DNA from: Zetaproteobacteria bacterium
GTDB lineage: Bacteria; Pseudomonadota; Zetaproteobacteria; Mariprofundales; Mariprofundaceae
DNA: 44,711 nucleotides
Reading direction: 5' to 3'
Assembly (NCBI GenBank): GCA_021545665.1
Contig: JAJRTX010000207.1
Span: forward strand, 1 to 44,711
The notes under the pieces are model-generated. The model worked only from the letters and a program-made list of their open reading frames with translations, did not search any database and was not told the DNA's origin. The first letter of the stretch is position 1; each line of letters starts with the position of its first letter. This document shows, piece after piece, positions 34,116 through 43,346 of this stretch. Both the position numbers and the translations under genes were made by a program.

Positions 34116-35704
34116 CAGAGATCATTCCCGGAATAGGAGCAATTGAATGATTTATTATTGAGTGGAAATTCCGGCACAGGCAGATCACGAACAGCCAGTT
34201 CCAGCCCCAGCCAGTTGATTGCCGACGGATCATGCAGCATGCAGCGATCAATCCTGCCATCCTCTGCAAAGCGCACCCAGCAGATGATCTCGCCGCGCCA
34301 TGATTCAATCGAAGCAAGTCCGGACACGCCCGCCTGCGGCCTGCGCCAGTCTGTTTTCAGCTCACTGGCCGACAGGTCGCACAGCAGCAGTTCAATCAGA
34401 CGCGCTGCTTCGGCAATCTCCTCAAACCGCACCCAGACCCGCGTCGCCACATCACCCAGCTTGCCCTGCGGCACTTTTACAACGAGTTGATCATAGGGCG
34501 GATAAGCCTCTTCCACACGCGCATCAGCATAAACACCCGAAGCACGACCGGCATATCCGGTCAGGCCGATGGCGGTGGCATCTTCAATCGAAACCATGCC
34601 GGAGCCGATGACGCGCTCCTGAATACCGGCGTGATCGGCATAAATGCTACGCAGCTCCTCCACTTCAACGGCCAGCGCCCTTGTCTGCTGCAACAGTTGG
34701 CGACATTGACCGGCATCCAGATCACAGTTCACGCCGCCAGGCTCAATTATATCCATCAGCAGGCGGTGGCCGAATAACTCTCTGTGCAGACGCGCCATTT
34801 CCTCCCTGAGCCGCTGCATCTGCGCCTGCATGAAAGCAAAGGCGGCATCATTGCAGATGGCGCCGACATCGCCAATATGGTTGGCCATGCGTTCGCGCTC
34901 ACAAAGGATAGCGCGCAGGGCACTGGCGCGAGCCGGAATCTCGATATCAGCGGCCTGTTCACAGGCGCGGGCGAATGCCCACCCAAAGGCTGCTGTGGCA
35001 TCGCCCGAACAGCGTGAGGCTATGCGGATGGCAGCTGCAACAGACAGACCCTCAAGCCGCTTTTCAATACCCTTGTGTACATATCCCAAGCGCTCTTCCA
35101 TATTGAGAATCTGTTCGCCCACGGCCAGAAAACGGAAATGGCCCGGTTCGATAATACCAGCATGCACCGGGCCGACCGGAATTTCATATACGCCGTCGCC
35201 TTCCGCCCTGATAAAGGGATAATCGCCTTCGCAGCGCTGCATGCGGGAATCGGCGGCAAAGCTGTTGCGCAGCGGATATGCGTTTTCGGGCCAGTGTTCA
35301 TGTTTTATCCAGTGGCGGCTATCTGCCAGGCCGATGATGTCGATGCCGAACATGTCCTGCATATTGCGCTCCATGCGCATGGCGGCGATATAGTACTCGC
35401 CGATCGAGGCTATGGCAGGTTCAGTCACGCGCAATGGCGCACGCAGCATAACATGCCGGTGTTCGGGATGGGCGAACACCATGTAAGCATAAAGTGAATC
35501 CTTATCATGATATCCCGCTTCAGCTGCCCACAGGGCGGCAAAGCGCATCTCCAGTTTTCTGGCCAGTTGGGCGGCATGAGGCCAGTCGAGCAGACGAATT
35601 TGCAGGCAAGGCATGCGGGCCGGATGATGGTCTTCCATATAACTGCTGTGGATGCCGTGCTCGCCCATGCGTTCTGCAAACCAGGTATTGATTTGCCTGC
35701 TCAT
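34115..35704 (-). CDS. hyfG: HyfG-like large subunit lacking the NiFe ligands
   Basis: A 529-residue protein with a NuoC-like first part (about 1-150, ending in WPENAYPLRNSF) and a NuoD/HycE-like second part with IPVGPVHAGIIEPGHFRF (176-193) and YVHKGIEKRLEGL (208-220). In active group 4 hydrogenases the next motif is RxCGxCxxxH; here it reads RCSGDATAAF (231-240), so both cysteine positions are Ser233 and Ala236 and the His is Phe240. The C-terminal DPCxxC is DPSAIN (492-497). All four NiFe ligands are missing. This places it with hydrogenase-related (Ehr) or complex-I-like proteins. It overlaps hyfF by four bases and hyfI by one. Confidence 0.88.
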   Translation of the reverse strand: MSRQINTWFAERMGEHGIHSSYMEDHHPARMPCLQIRLLDWPHAAQLARKLEMRFAALWAAEAGYHDKDSLYAYMVFAHPEHRHVMLRAPLRVTEPAIASIGEYYIAAMRMERNMQDMFGIDIIGLADSRHWIKHEHWPENAYPLRNSFAADSRMQRCEGDYPFIRAEGDGVYEIPVGPVHAGIIEPGHFRFLAVGEQILNMEERLGYVHKGIEKRLEGLSVAAAIRIASRCSGDATAAFGWAFARACEQAADIEIPARASALRAILCERERMANHIGDVGAICNDAAFAFMQAQMQRLREEMARLHRELFGHRLLMDIIEPGGVNCDLDAGQCRQLLQQTRALAVEVEELRSIYADHAGIQERVIGSGMVSIEDATAIGLTGYAGRASGVYADARVEEAYPPYDQLVVKVPQGKLGDVATRVWVRFEEIAEAARLIELLLCDLSASELKTDWRRPQAGVSGLASIESWRGEIICWVRFAEDGRIDRCMLHDPSAINWLGLELAVRDLPVPEFPLNNKSFNCSYSGNDL

Positions 35705-37167
35705 GCCCCGCCTCCGGCGGCGATCAGCGCTGCCGCCTGCTCATACCAGTTGGCCAAAAAATCAGGGATGGCGAGTCCAAGCAATAGCGCCAGCCCGAAA
35801 TGAACATAAACGGGCAGCATATTGGCTTCAACAGCAATCGCATGTTCGGGCGCTTCACCGAACACCATGGGTTGTACAAAACGGAATAATCCTGCGAACG
35901 CAAGTAGCAGACCGGCCAGCAGCAGGGCAATCAGCCACGGGTGAGTATCCAGCGCCGCCGAGAAGAGCAGGAATTCGCTGGTGAACACGCCAAACGGCGG
36001 CAAACCGGCAATGGCCGCCGTGCCGATCAGCAAGCCCCAGCCAATGCCGGGATGATGGCGGATCAGACCGCAAATCTGATCCATGCTCTGGCTACCCATG
36101 GCCTGCGCGGCATGGCCGACCGTAAAGAAAATGCCTGATTTTACCAGTGAATGCACGGTCATATGTAACAGTCCGGCGAAATTGGCCAGCGGCGTGCCGA
36201 TGCCGAAAGCGATGGTCATCAGCCCCATGTGCTCTATCGAAGAGAAGGAAAACATGCGTTTGATATCCTGTTGCCTGTGCAGCGATAGCGCGGCAATAAG
36301 CAGAGAAAACAGACCGAAGGCGATCATGATATGCCCGGCCATCTGCGAGCCGGTTGAAGCATCGACCAGCATTTTAAAACGCACCAGCGCGTACAGCGCC
36401 AGATTGAGCAGCAGGCCGGAAAGCACTGCCGATACCGGCGTCGGCCCCTCGCCATGCGCATCGGGCAGCCAGGCATGCATGGGTGCCAGTCCGATTTTGG
36501 TGCCGTAACCGACCATCAGGAAGGCAAAGGCCATCATCATCACATCCGGATTGAGTTCATCGGCGCGGGCCAACAGCAGCGTCCAGGTCAGTGCATCGTT
36601 ACTGTGTCCGAACAGCGTCGATGAGGTGAAGAAAATCAGAATCGTTCCGAACAGCGCCAGTGCAATGCCCATGCCCGCCAGCATGAAATATTTCCACGCC
36701 GCCGCAATCGAGGCCGGGGTGCGATACAGCGACACCAGCAACACGGTGGCCAGCGTCGCCAACTCCAGCGCAATCCACATCAGGCCGATATTGTTGGTGG
36801 TGAATCCCAGCAGCATGCCGAACACAAACAGCTGGAACATGGCGTGATACAGCCTCAACCGCCTCTCCGGCAGACCGCGATGTTGCCATTCAAAGCGCAT
36901 ATAGGGGCCGGAAAAGATGGATGTGGTCAGCGACACAAAGCTGGTCAGCGAAATCAGAAACACATTGTAGGCATCCAGGAAAAAGAAACCGTTCAGCGCC
37001 TCATGCCCACCCTGCTGCAATACCTGCATGGCCAGAGCGAGGCTGCCAATCAGCGTGGTGGCGGAGAATGAGATATTTATCGCGAATGCATGATGGCGAT
37101 CGCGTATAAATGCCAGCAACAGTCCACCCAGCAATGGCGATAGCAGCGTAAACAGAAACCAGTTCAT
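35701..37167 (-). CDS. hyfF: HyfF-like proton-channel (NuoN/M/L) subunit
   Basis: A 488-residue antiporter-like membrane subunit with about 14 helices. The key charged residues of these proton channels remain: the glutamate in LMWIALELATLA, the lysine in GYGTKIGLAPMHAWLPDAHG, and the LLHMTVHSLVKSG histidine/lysine pair. MFSFSSIEHMGLM is also conserved. So it looks able to move protons. Its start overlaps hyfE by four bases and its stop overlaps hyfG. Second of two such subunits in the operon. Confidence 0.87.
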   Translation of the reverse strand: MNWFLFTLLSPLLGGLLLAFIRDRHHAFAINISFSATTLIGSLALAMQVLQQGGHEALNGFFFLDAYNVFLISLTSFVSLTTSIFSGPYMRFEWQHRGLPERRLRLYHAMFQLFVFGMLLGFTTNNIGLMWIALELATLATVLLVSLYRTPASIAAAWKYFMLAGMGIALALFGTILIFFTSSTLFGHSNDALTWTLLLARADELNPDVMMMAFAFLMVGYGTKIGLAPMHAWLPDAHGEGPTPVSAVLSGLLLNLALYALVRFKMLVDASTGSQMAGHIMIAFGLFSLLIAALSLHRQQDIKRMFSFSSIEHMGLMTIAFGIGTPLANFAGLLHMTVHSLVKSGIFFTVGHAAQAMGSQSMDQICGLIRHHPGIGWGLLIGTAAIAGLPPFGVFTSEFLLFSAALDTHPWLIALLLAGLLLAFAGLFRFVQPMVFGEAPEHAIAVEANMLPVYVHFGLALLLGLAIPDFLANWYEQAAALIAAGGGA

Positions 37168-37844
37168 AATCTGCGTGTTCCGGTTTTTGATTTCTCATGC
37201 ATTACATCAAGATCCAGCGATTCGAAAGTAGAGCGCATCTGGGTGAAAAACAGACCGAAGATAATGGCGGCAATCAGCACATCGAAGGCGACGCCCAACT
37301 CCACGATCATCGGCATGCCGTGGGTGGCGCCGACGGCGGTAAAAAACAGCGCGTTTTCAATAGACAGAAAACCGATCACCTGCGTGATCGCCTTTTTGCG
37401 CGTGATCATCATCAGCATGCCGAGGAACACGGTGGCCGTGGCAATAGCCAGCGTATTGTACGTCACCAGCCTGGACATGCGCTCGATAGGCAACGCCACA
37501 TGGAAAGAGATCAGCACCAGCACCAGCGCAATCAGCATGGTTACGGGCGTATTCACCAACGGCTCCACTTCCCGATGCACGCGCATTTTACGGATAATCC
37601 GCCACAGCAGCCAGGGCAGGAAAGCGCCCTTCAGGAGCAGCGTCATCAGGGCTGAAAAATAGAGTTCGTTGTGGCCGGAGATGACGGCAACCAGCAGCGT
37701 GGTTAGCGCCAGCACCACGCCCTGCGCGGCAAACCAGTGCAGCACGGAGAGCATGCGATGCTGAGCCAGCAGCGCAAAGGAAATCAGCAGCATCAATGCA
37801 GCCGCCACTGAAATTGCTTCCTGCATCAGGGAGGCATCCGTCAT
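37164..37844 (-). CDS. hyfE: HyfE-like membrane subunit
   Basis: A 226-residue, highly hydrophobic protein. Its C-terminal half is NuoK-like (FLGMLMMITRKKAITQVIGFLSIENALFF; fragment KAITQVIGFLSIENALFF), with the conserved intramembrane glutamate in SIENALFF and a further acidic site in PMIVELGVAFDVL. HyfE proteins are found only in hydrogenase-4-type and related complexes and help make the membrane arm. It overlaps hyfC and hyfF by four bases each. Confidence 0.87.
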   Translation of the reverse strand: MTDASLMQEAISVAAALMLLISFALLAQHRMLSVLHWFAAQGVVLALTTLLVAVISGHNELYFSALMTLLLKGAFLPWLLWRIIRKMRVHREVEPLVNTPVTMLIALVLVLISFHVALPIERMSRLVTYNTLAIATATVFLGMLMMITRKKAITQVIGFLSIENALFFTAVGATHGMPMIVELGVAFDVLIAAIIFGLFFTQMRSTFESLDLDVMHEKSKTGTRRL

Positions 37845-38800
37845 TGAACCCCGACCTCCAGAATGTAGTGCACCAGCATGCCGAGAAAAGCGAGTACGAA
37901 GGCGGTGGAGAGATAATCTGGCACTTCAAACAGGCGAATCTTGGCCAGCCCCGATTCCAGCAGCGCCAGCGCCACTGCCAGAACAATCACTTTCGCAAAC
38001 CAGAACAGCGTTGCCGCCATAACCGGCAGCAGGGCTGCCGACTCGGCAATGCCCCAGGGCGCAAACAGACTGATAATCAGCGAGGCGAAGAGTAATAATT
38101 TGATCTGCGCAGCCCATTCGATCAGGGCCAAATGGTGGCCTGAATACTCCAGAATCATGGCCTCGTGAATCATGGTCAGTTCCAGATGCGTGGTCGGATT
38201 ATCAATCGGGATGCGCCCATTTTCGGCCACGCTCACCATCAGCAATGCCGCCAGTGCAAATGCCACCGATGGCAATAAATGTTGCAGATGCAGGGCATGC
38301 TCGACCATGGTGGACAGATTGGTGCTGGCAGCGCCGAGCGACATCACGAACACGCTCATCAGCATGGCCGGTTCAGCCAGTGCGGCAAACGTCATTTCAC
38401 GGCTTGCGCCCATGCCGCCGAAGGCTGTACCGATATCCATGCCAGCCAGCGCCAGCCAGAAGCGCGCCAGCGCCAGCAGAGCGGCCATGGCAATCACATC
38501 GGCAATCAGGGCTGAAGGCAGATCAACCAGAATCACCGGCACAACGCTGGCTGCGAGCACCGTAGCCGTAAAAATCACATAGGGCGCAGCGCGAAAAATC
38601 CAGGAGGCATTGTCCGCCAGCAACGCTTCTTTGCGGAACAACTTCATCAGATCCTGATAGGGTCGCAACAGCGCCGCGCCGCACCGGTTCTGCAAGCGCG
38701 CCTTGCATTTGCGGATAAAACCGGCCAGCAGCGGCGCGGCCAGCACCATCAGCGCGGTCTGCGCCAGATTCAACAGCCAAAGTGTTATTGAAGCGCTCAT
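37841..38800 (-). CDS. hyfC: HyfC-like (NuoH-type) membrane subunit
   Basis: A 319-residue homologue of HyfC/HycD and NuoH, the subunit that joins the peripheral arm to the membrane arm. Conserved features are RLQNRCGAALLRPYQDLMKLF (fragment GAALLRPYQDLMKL), the acidic loop FGGMGASREMTFAALAEPAM (fragment GASREMTFAALAEP) and ENGRIPIDNPTTHLELTMIHE (fragment RIPIDNPTTHLELTMIHE). The frame could start at 38812, but ATG 38800 overlaps the hyfB stop as ATGA like the other genes of the operon, and is preferred. Confidence 0.87.
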   Translation of the reverse strand: MSASITLWLLNLAQTALMVLAAPLLAGFIRKCKARLQNRCGAALLRPYQDLMKLFRKEALLADNASWIFRAAPYVIFTATVLAASVVPVILVDLPSALIADVIAMAALLALARFWLALAGMDIGTAFGGMGASREMTFAALAEPAMLMSVFVMSLGAASTNLSTMVEHALHLQHLLPSVAFALAALLMVSVAENGRIPIDNPTTHLELTMIHEAMILEYSGHHLALIEWAAQIKLLLFASLIISLFAPWGIAESAALLPVMAATLFWFAKVIVLAVALALLESGLAKIRLFEVPDYLSTAFVLAFLGMLVHYILEVGVQ

Positions 38801-40842
38801 CGAACCACCCACAACAACAGAGCCAGCATGGTGATAAAGATATAGGTCAGATAGGCATGCATACCGCGTGCATGTTCCCGCGCCACTCTGGCCGCAATGA
38901 CGAGTGTGGCGTTTCCGATCGGCGCATACAGTTTACGGTAGGCCAGGTCGCCGACATGCACGCTATAGCTGATGCTGCGCACAATCAGCGGATGTCCGCC
39001 ATAATTCTTTTTCACCTGTTCATCCGGTTGATAGATGCCGGAGAAGATGCGTCTGAGCGGCTGCGAGAAGCTGGTGGCTGTATATTGCATGCGGGCGTTC
39101 AGGGTCGGGTGTCCGCAACTCCAGATTTTGCCACGCAGGATACGAGTTCCGTGCCCGTACAGACACCAGTAAAACAGGCCGCCGATGACCAGCAGGCCAG
39201 TCAGCATCATCGGCGCGGCATAAGAAGCGCGCTCAGCACTGACCGGCGTCAGCCATAGCCAGTTATCGGGCTGTACGGAATCGGCCAGGGAAGCATGCAG
39301 CAGCATCTGCGGCACATGATCAATCAGCGGAATAAACAGCGTTGGCAGCACGCCGAGCAGCAGGCAGGCCACAGCGGGGATGATCATGCCCGCCTGCATC
39401 CAGCCATCCACTTCATGCGCACGGGCCGCCACATCGGAACGGGCATGGCCCTGAAATACAATACCGAACACTTTCACAAAGCAGGCTGCGGCCAGCGCGC
39501 CAGCCAGCGCCAGCATGGAGGCGGAGAATGGAACCAATGCAGCCAGCAGCGTGTTGTCCAGTTGCGGCGTCAGCAGCGCAGCCTGAAATGTCAGCCATTC
39601 GGAGACAAAACCGTTAAACGGCGGCAGGGCGGATATCGAGATGCAGGCGACCAGAAACAGCGCGGCAGTAACCGGCATTCGATGAATCAGGCCGCCCATC
39701 GCTTCCATGTTACGACTGCCGGTGGCATGCAGCACAGCGCCTGCCCCCATAAACAGCAGGCCTTTAAACAGGGCATGATTGATCACGTGATAGAGTGCGG
39801 CAATCAGGCCGAGCACAGCCATAAGCGGATGACCGGAGCTGGCGAAAATCATTGCCAGACCCAGCCCGATCAGGATAATGCCGATATTCTCCACCGAGTG
39901 ATAAGCCAGCAGACGTTTCAAATCATGTTGTTGCAGGGCCATCAAGACACCGAAAACAGCGGATGAGGAACCGGCGGCCAGCACCAGCGCCCCCCACCAC
40001 CAGACAAATTCCTCAGTGCCGACCAGATCCCAGCTCAGGCGGATAAAGCCGAAAATCGCCACTTTCAGCATAATGCCGCTCATCAGGGCGGAAACATTGG
40101 ATGGCGCAACCGGATGCGCTTCGGGCAACCATGCATGCAACGGAACCACGCCCGCTTTCATGCCGAACCCGAAGGCAGCCAACAGAAATGCAGCTGTAGC
40201 CATGCTAGATGAGAGTTCGGCTTGCCGCATGGCCTCGAAGCTGAATGATCCTGCGGCAGCATAGAGCACGGCAAAGCTGCCGAGAATCAGCAGTCCGGCC
40301 AGATGCGCCATCAACAGATAGAGAAAACCGGCGCGGCGATTCGCTGCGGATTCATGTTCATAAGTGACCAGGAAGTAGGATGAAACACTCATCAGTTCCC
40401 AGAACACCATGAAGGCGTAAGCGTCATCGGCCAGCACCACGCCCTGCATGCCGAGCGCAAACAGCGGCATGAAGATGCCCAGCTGCGCCAGCGATTTGCC
40501 GTTTGCCGTCATTGTTTTCATATAGCCGGCTGAATAGATGCCGACAGGCAGCAGCAGCGCACCGATGGTCAGCATAAAAAAGGAGGCAAGCGCATCAATA
40601 TGCAGATGCATCGGCAACCACGGCAGGCCAATTGGCAACATGATTGATGCTTCATCGCCATTCAGCCCGGCAACTCCCGCCGCAATCGCCAACGCGCCGG
40701 ACATGGCCAGCAACAGGGAAACCGAGAGCCGCTGCATATCGGCAGCCCGGCCAAGGCAGGGCGACAGCACAGCCGCTAGCAGACTCACGAGCATAGCAGC
40801 CACTGCCAGCAACAGGCCGGTATTTGTCAGTCCGTAGGCCAT
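38797..40842 (-). CDS. hyfB: HyfB-like proton-channel (NuoL-type) subunit
   Basis: A 681-residue membrane subunit with about 15-16 helices. Proton-channel residues are kept: E149 (FMVFWELMS), K229 (GFGMKAGVVPLHAWLPEAHP), H315 in LLAYHSVENIG, and H356 and K360 (YHVINHALFKGL). The C-terminal soluble part has the WSCGHP-type segment and QPDEQVKKNYGGHPL typical of HyfB. It follows the XRE-cupin regulator gene by only 13 bp, with no promoter between, so it is the second gene of one transcript. Its end overlaps hyfC by four bases. Confidence 0.88.
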   Translation of the reverse strand: MAYGLTNTGLLLAVAAMLVSLLAAVLSPCLGRAADMQRLSVSLLLAMSGALAIAAGVAGLNGDEASIMLPIGLPWLPMHLHIDALASFFMLTIGALLLPVGIYSAGYMKTMTANGKSLAQLGIFMPLFALGMQGVVLADDAYAFMVFWELMSVSSYFLVTYEHESAANRRAGFLYLLMAHLAGLLILGSFAVLYAAAGSFSFEAMRQAELSSSMATAAFLLAAFGFGMKAGVVPLHAWLPEAHPVAPSNVSALMSGIMLKVAIFGFIRLSWDLVGTEEFVWWWGALVLAAGSSSAVFGVLMALQQHDLKRLLAYHSVENIGIILIGLGLAMIFASSGHPLMAVLGLIAALYHVINHALFKGLLFMGAGAVLHATGSRNMEAMGGLIHRMPVTAALFLVACISISALPPFNGFVSEWLTFQAALLTPQLDNTLLAALVPFSASMLALAGALAAACFVKVFGIVFQGHARSDVAARAHEVDGWMQAGMIIPAVACLLLGVLPTLFIPLIDHVPQMLLHASLADSVQPDNWLWLTPVSAERASYAAPMMLTGLLVIGGLFYWCLYGHGTRILRGKIWSCGHPTLNARMQYTATSFSQPLRRIFSGIYQPDEQVKKNYGGHPLIVRSISYSVHVGDLAYRKLYAPIGNATLVIAARVAREHARGMHAYLTYIFITMLALLLWVVR

Positions 40843-40855
40843 CAGTGTATGCTCA

Positions 40856-41398
40856 TCAGCGGGATCTTACGATTAACAGTTCACAGGTATCAGCGCCTGC
40901 ATTGCGCCAGTTATGCGGCTGACGCGGATCATAATAGACTGAATGAGTCTCACTCACTGTGAAACTGCTGTCATTGAATGAAAGCGTCGCCTGCCCGTGC
41001 CGAACCCAGGCATAGGCGTGCGAACTGCTGATGCCATAGAGATCATCATTGAACTCACCCCCGGCTTCAAGACGCACCAGAACCGGCTCAAAACCGACAT
41101 GTTTATGACGGGCGGCCAGCGGGAATAATATGCTATTCCCCTGCAATGTCACGGCAGGCCGATCCGTCAGCTGAAAAATCTCCACCTCATTTTCTGCTCG
41201 GTCATCATTAAAAAAAGCGGCAATGCCGAGGTTCAAACCATCAGCCAGCTTTTCCAGCGTGGCTACCGAAGGTGAAGCCTGATTCGATTCAATCTGCGAC
41301 AGCGTGGCCGGACTAACACCGGCGGCATCGGCCAGCGCCCGCAGGCTTAACCCGCGCTCTTTCCTCAACAATGCAATTCGATTCGCCACATTTAACAT
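40856..41398 (-). CDS. XRE-family regulator with cupin sensor domain
   Basis: A 180-residue regulator, first gene of the hyf-like operon. Residues about 6-62 form an XRE helix-turn-helix (RKERGLSLRALADAAGVSPATLSQIE; fragment LRALADAAGVSPATLSQIES), and the C-terminal half is a cupin barrel with HAYAWVRHGQATLSF and YYDPRQPHNWRN. Cupins of this type bind a small ligand, which is unknown here. A start at 41407 adds three residues, but a promoter -10 ends at 41406, which makes ATG 41398 the likely start, essentially leaderless. Two direct repeats over that promoter suggest self-regulation. It is followed by hyfB after 13 bp. Confidence 0.85.
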   Translation of the reverse strand: MLNVANRIALLRKERGLSLRALADAAGVSPATLSQIESNQASPSVATLEKLADGLNLGIAAFFNDDRAENEVEIFQLTDRPAVTLQGNSILFPLAARHKHVGFEPVLVRLEAGGEFNDDLYGISSSHAYAWVRHGQATLSFNDSSFTVSETHSVYYDPRQPHNWRNAGADTCELLIVRSR

Positions 41399-41405
41399 GG
41401 GCGGC

Positions 41406-41435
41406 ATAGTATTCGGTATAGTGAACAGCCGTCAA
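41406..41435 (-). promoter_or_regulatory. Promoter of the regulator-hyf operon, leaderless
   Basis: On the minus strand, -35 TTGACG (41430-41435), an 18-bp spacer and -10 TACTAT (41406-41411) form a good sigma70-like promoter. The transcript should begin at about 41399, at or next to the ATG at 41398, so it would have almost no leader. The same strand shows no ribosome site before that ATG. Confidence 0.55.
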
Positions 41436-41448
41436 CTATAACGAACAG
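41417..41448. promoter_or_regulatory. Tandem operator-like direct repeats over the hyf promoter
   Basis: TATAGTGAACAG (41417-41428) and TATAACGAACAG (41437-41448) match at 10 of 12 positions and start exactly 20 bp apart, two helical turns. One copy lies in the -35/-10 spacer and the other just upstream of the -35. This arrangement suits a dimeric or cooperative repressor such as the XRE-cupin protein encoded directly downstream. Confidence 0.5.
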
Positions 41449-41520
41449 TGTGCTCCTGCACTCGAGCATGTTGACGCCCTTACCGGGCACATCAGGGGTG
41501 AACTAAGAAGTTCCCTCGGT

Positions 41521-43086
41521 TTAATGACGAAAGTGGCGGATACCGGTGAAAACCATCGCCAAGTTATGTTCATCGGCTGCGGCAATCACTTCCTCATCAC
41601 GAATCGAGCCACCCGGTTGAATCACCGCAGTAGCTCCGGCTTCGGCTAGCGCATCAACACCGTCGCGGAATGGAAAAAATGCATCCGATGCAACCGCCGA
41701 TCCTTTGATGGCTTCGCCGCCATGGTGGGCGGCAATGCGGGTGGAATTGACCCGGTTCATCTGGCCTGCACCGATGCCAAGCGTCACGCCGCCTTTGGTA
41801 AAGACAATGGCATTGGATTTCACATGTTTGGCCACTGACCAGGCAAACAGCATATCATTCCATTCAGTTGTTGTGGGAGCGCGCCTGGTGACCACTTTGC
41901 AGCTTTCACGATTTAGGATGTGTGCATCGCGCTGTTGCACCAGCAGACCACCATTCACCCGTTTTAATTCCAGTCCACCGGTTACAGGATCAACAGACGG
42001 TGCCAGTAGCAAGCGCAGGTTTTTCTTTGTCGCCAGTGTCTCACGCGCCTCATCACTGAAGCCCGGTGCAATCACCACTTCCATAAATGTTTCAGCAATC
42101 AGGCTGGCCGCTTCACCTTGCAGCGGGCGATTAAATGCGGCAATGCCGCCAAAAGCAGAGGTGGCATCGGCAGTGCGGGCGCGTTCATAAATTTTGGCCT
42201 GTGTGTCGTTTTCATTCAGAGTCAGGGCAACGCCACATGGATTGGCATGTTTGACGATTACAGCGGCGTTCTCAGAAAAATCACGCACGCAGGCAAAGGC
42301 TGCATCAGCATCAGCGATGTTATTATATGAGAGTGCTTTGCCCTGTAGCACTTCACAATCGGCCATCGACAGACCCTCATCTTCGACATCAGCATAAAAT
42401 GCGCCGTGCTGATGCGGATTTTCACCATAGCGTAATTCATCCGCTGTTTTGATGAACTGACGGGTAAAAATATCAGGAAACAGGCGTTTGGAGCCATCCG
42501 CATTCAAGGCCGAGAAGTGGTTGGCAATGGCGCCGTCATAGGCAGCAGTATGAGCAAATGCCTTGGTTGCCAGGGCGCGGCGGATATCCAGACTCAGACT
42601 GTCAGCATCGATGGCCTTTATAATCATATTGTAATCGGAAGGATCAACCACAATAGTCACAAACTTATGGTTTTTGGCCGAGGCGCGAACCATGCATGGG
42701 CCACCAATATCGATGTTTTCAATGGCATCTTCAATGGTGCACTCTTCTTTGGCAACGGCTTCACGAAATAAATACAAGTTCACACAAACCAGGTCGATTT
42801 GCTCAATGCCATGCTCGGCCATAGAAGCCAGATCGCCTTCATTATCACGGCGGGCAAGAATGCCGCCATGCACTTTCGGGTTCAGTGTTTTGACTCGTCC
42901 ATCCATCATTTCCGGAAAACCAGTGTAATCGGAAACATCACGCACAGGGATACCAGCATTGCGCAGCAGTCTGGCTGTGCCACCAGTGGAAAGAATATCG
43001 ACACCGCGGTCCGCCAGTGCTCTGGCAAAATCCTCTACGCCTGTTTTATTTGAAACGCTCAGTAATGCACGTTGAATGGAAGCCAT
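41521..43086 (-). CDS. purH: Bifunctional AICAR transformylase/IMP cyclohydrolase
   Basis: A 521-residue enzyme for the last two steps of IMP synthesis. The N-terminal cyclohydrolase (MGS-like) begins [16 protein letters not shown] and has [11 protein letters not shown] and [11 protein letters not shown]. The transformylase half carries VKHANPCG with the catalytic Lys-His, and ends with [12 protein letters not shown] and [11 protein letters not shown]. The frame extends 17 codons upstream to 43137, but GGAG eight bases before ATG 43086 and the family start support the shorter form. It stands upstream of the hyf operon on the same strand, 113 bp from its promoter. Confidence 0.95.
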   Translation of the reverse strand: MASIQRALLSVSNKTGVEDFARALADRGVDILSTGGTARLLRNAGIPVRDVSDYTGFPEMMDGRVKTLNPKVHGGILARRDNEGDLASMAEHGIEQIDLVCVNLYLFREAVAKEECTIEDAIENIDIGGPCMVRASAKNHKFVTIVVDPSDYNMIIKAIDADSLSLDIRRALATKAFAHTAAYDGAIANHFSALNADGSKRLFPDIFTRQFIKTADELRYGENPHQHGAFYADVEDEGLSMADCEVLQGKALSYNNIADADAAFACVRDFSENAAVIVKHANPCGVALTLNENDTQAKIYERARTADATSAFGGIAAFNRPLQGEAASLIAETFMEVVIAPGFSDEARETLATKKNLRLLLAPSVDPVTGGLELKRVNGGLLVQQRDAHILNRESCKVVTRRAPTTTEWNDMLFAWSVAKHVKSNAIVFTKGGVTLGIGAGQMNRVNSTRIAAHHGGEAIKGSAVASDAFFPFRDGVDALAEAGATAVIQPGGSIRDEEVIAAADEHNLAMVFTGIRHFRH

Positions 43087-43346
43087 GAATGCCGCTCCGA
43101 TAGGATGGATTTGAGAAGGGAGCGGAAGGCTACGCATTGACTACCTGTTCGCAACTGCTGGTAATAGCTTTATATGATGGCATAGTTATTGCCGCAGCAG
43201 AGCTTGTGGGTAAAATCGTATGATAAGTTATTAAGATCGCGCTTGATATGGCAAAGGCATCGGGCAAATTTAAAAAATAATCTTTATTAAGATGGCTTAG
43301 TATTCATTTTCATAATTTGTAAGCCGCTATTAGGACAATAGAACTC

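Noticed and set aside
33600..40842. Calling the hyf operon a functional hydrogenase-4 or formate hydrogenlyase
   Set aside because: The large subunit has none of the four NiFe cysteines, and no formate dehydrogenase, ferredoxin subunit or maturation gene is seen.
43138..43346. Riboswitch or attenuator between purH and the GGDEF gene
   Set aside because: No purine-riboswitch-like fold or terminator hairpin can be seen in the 200 bp.
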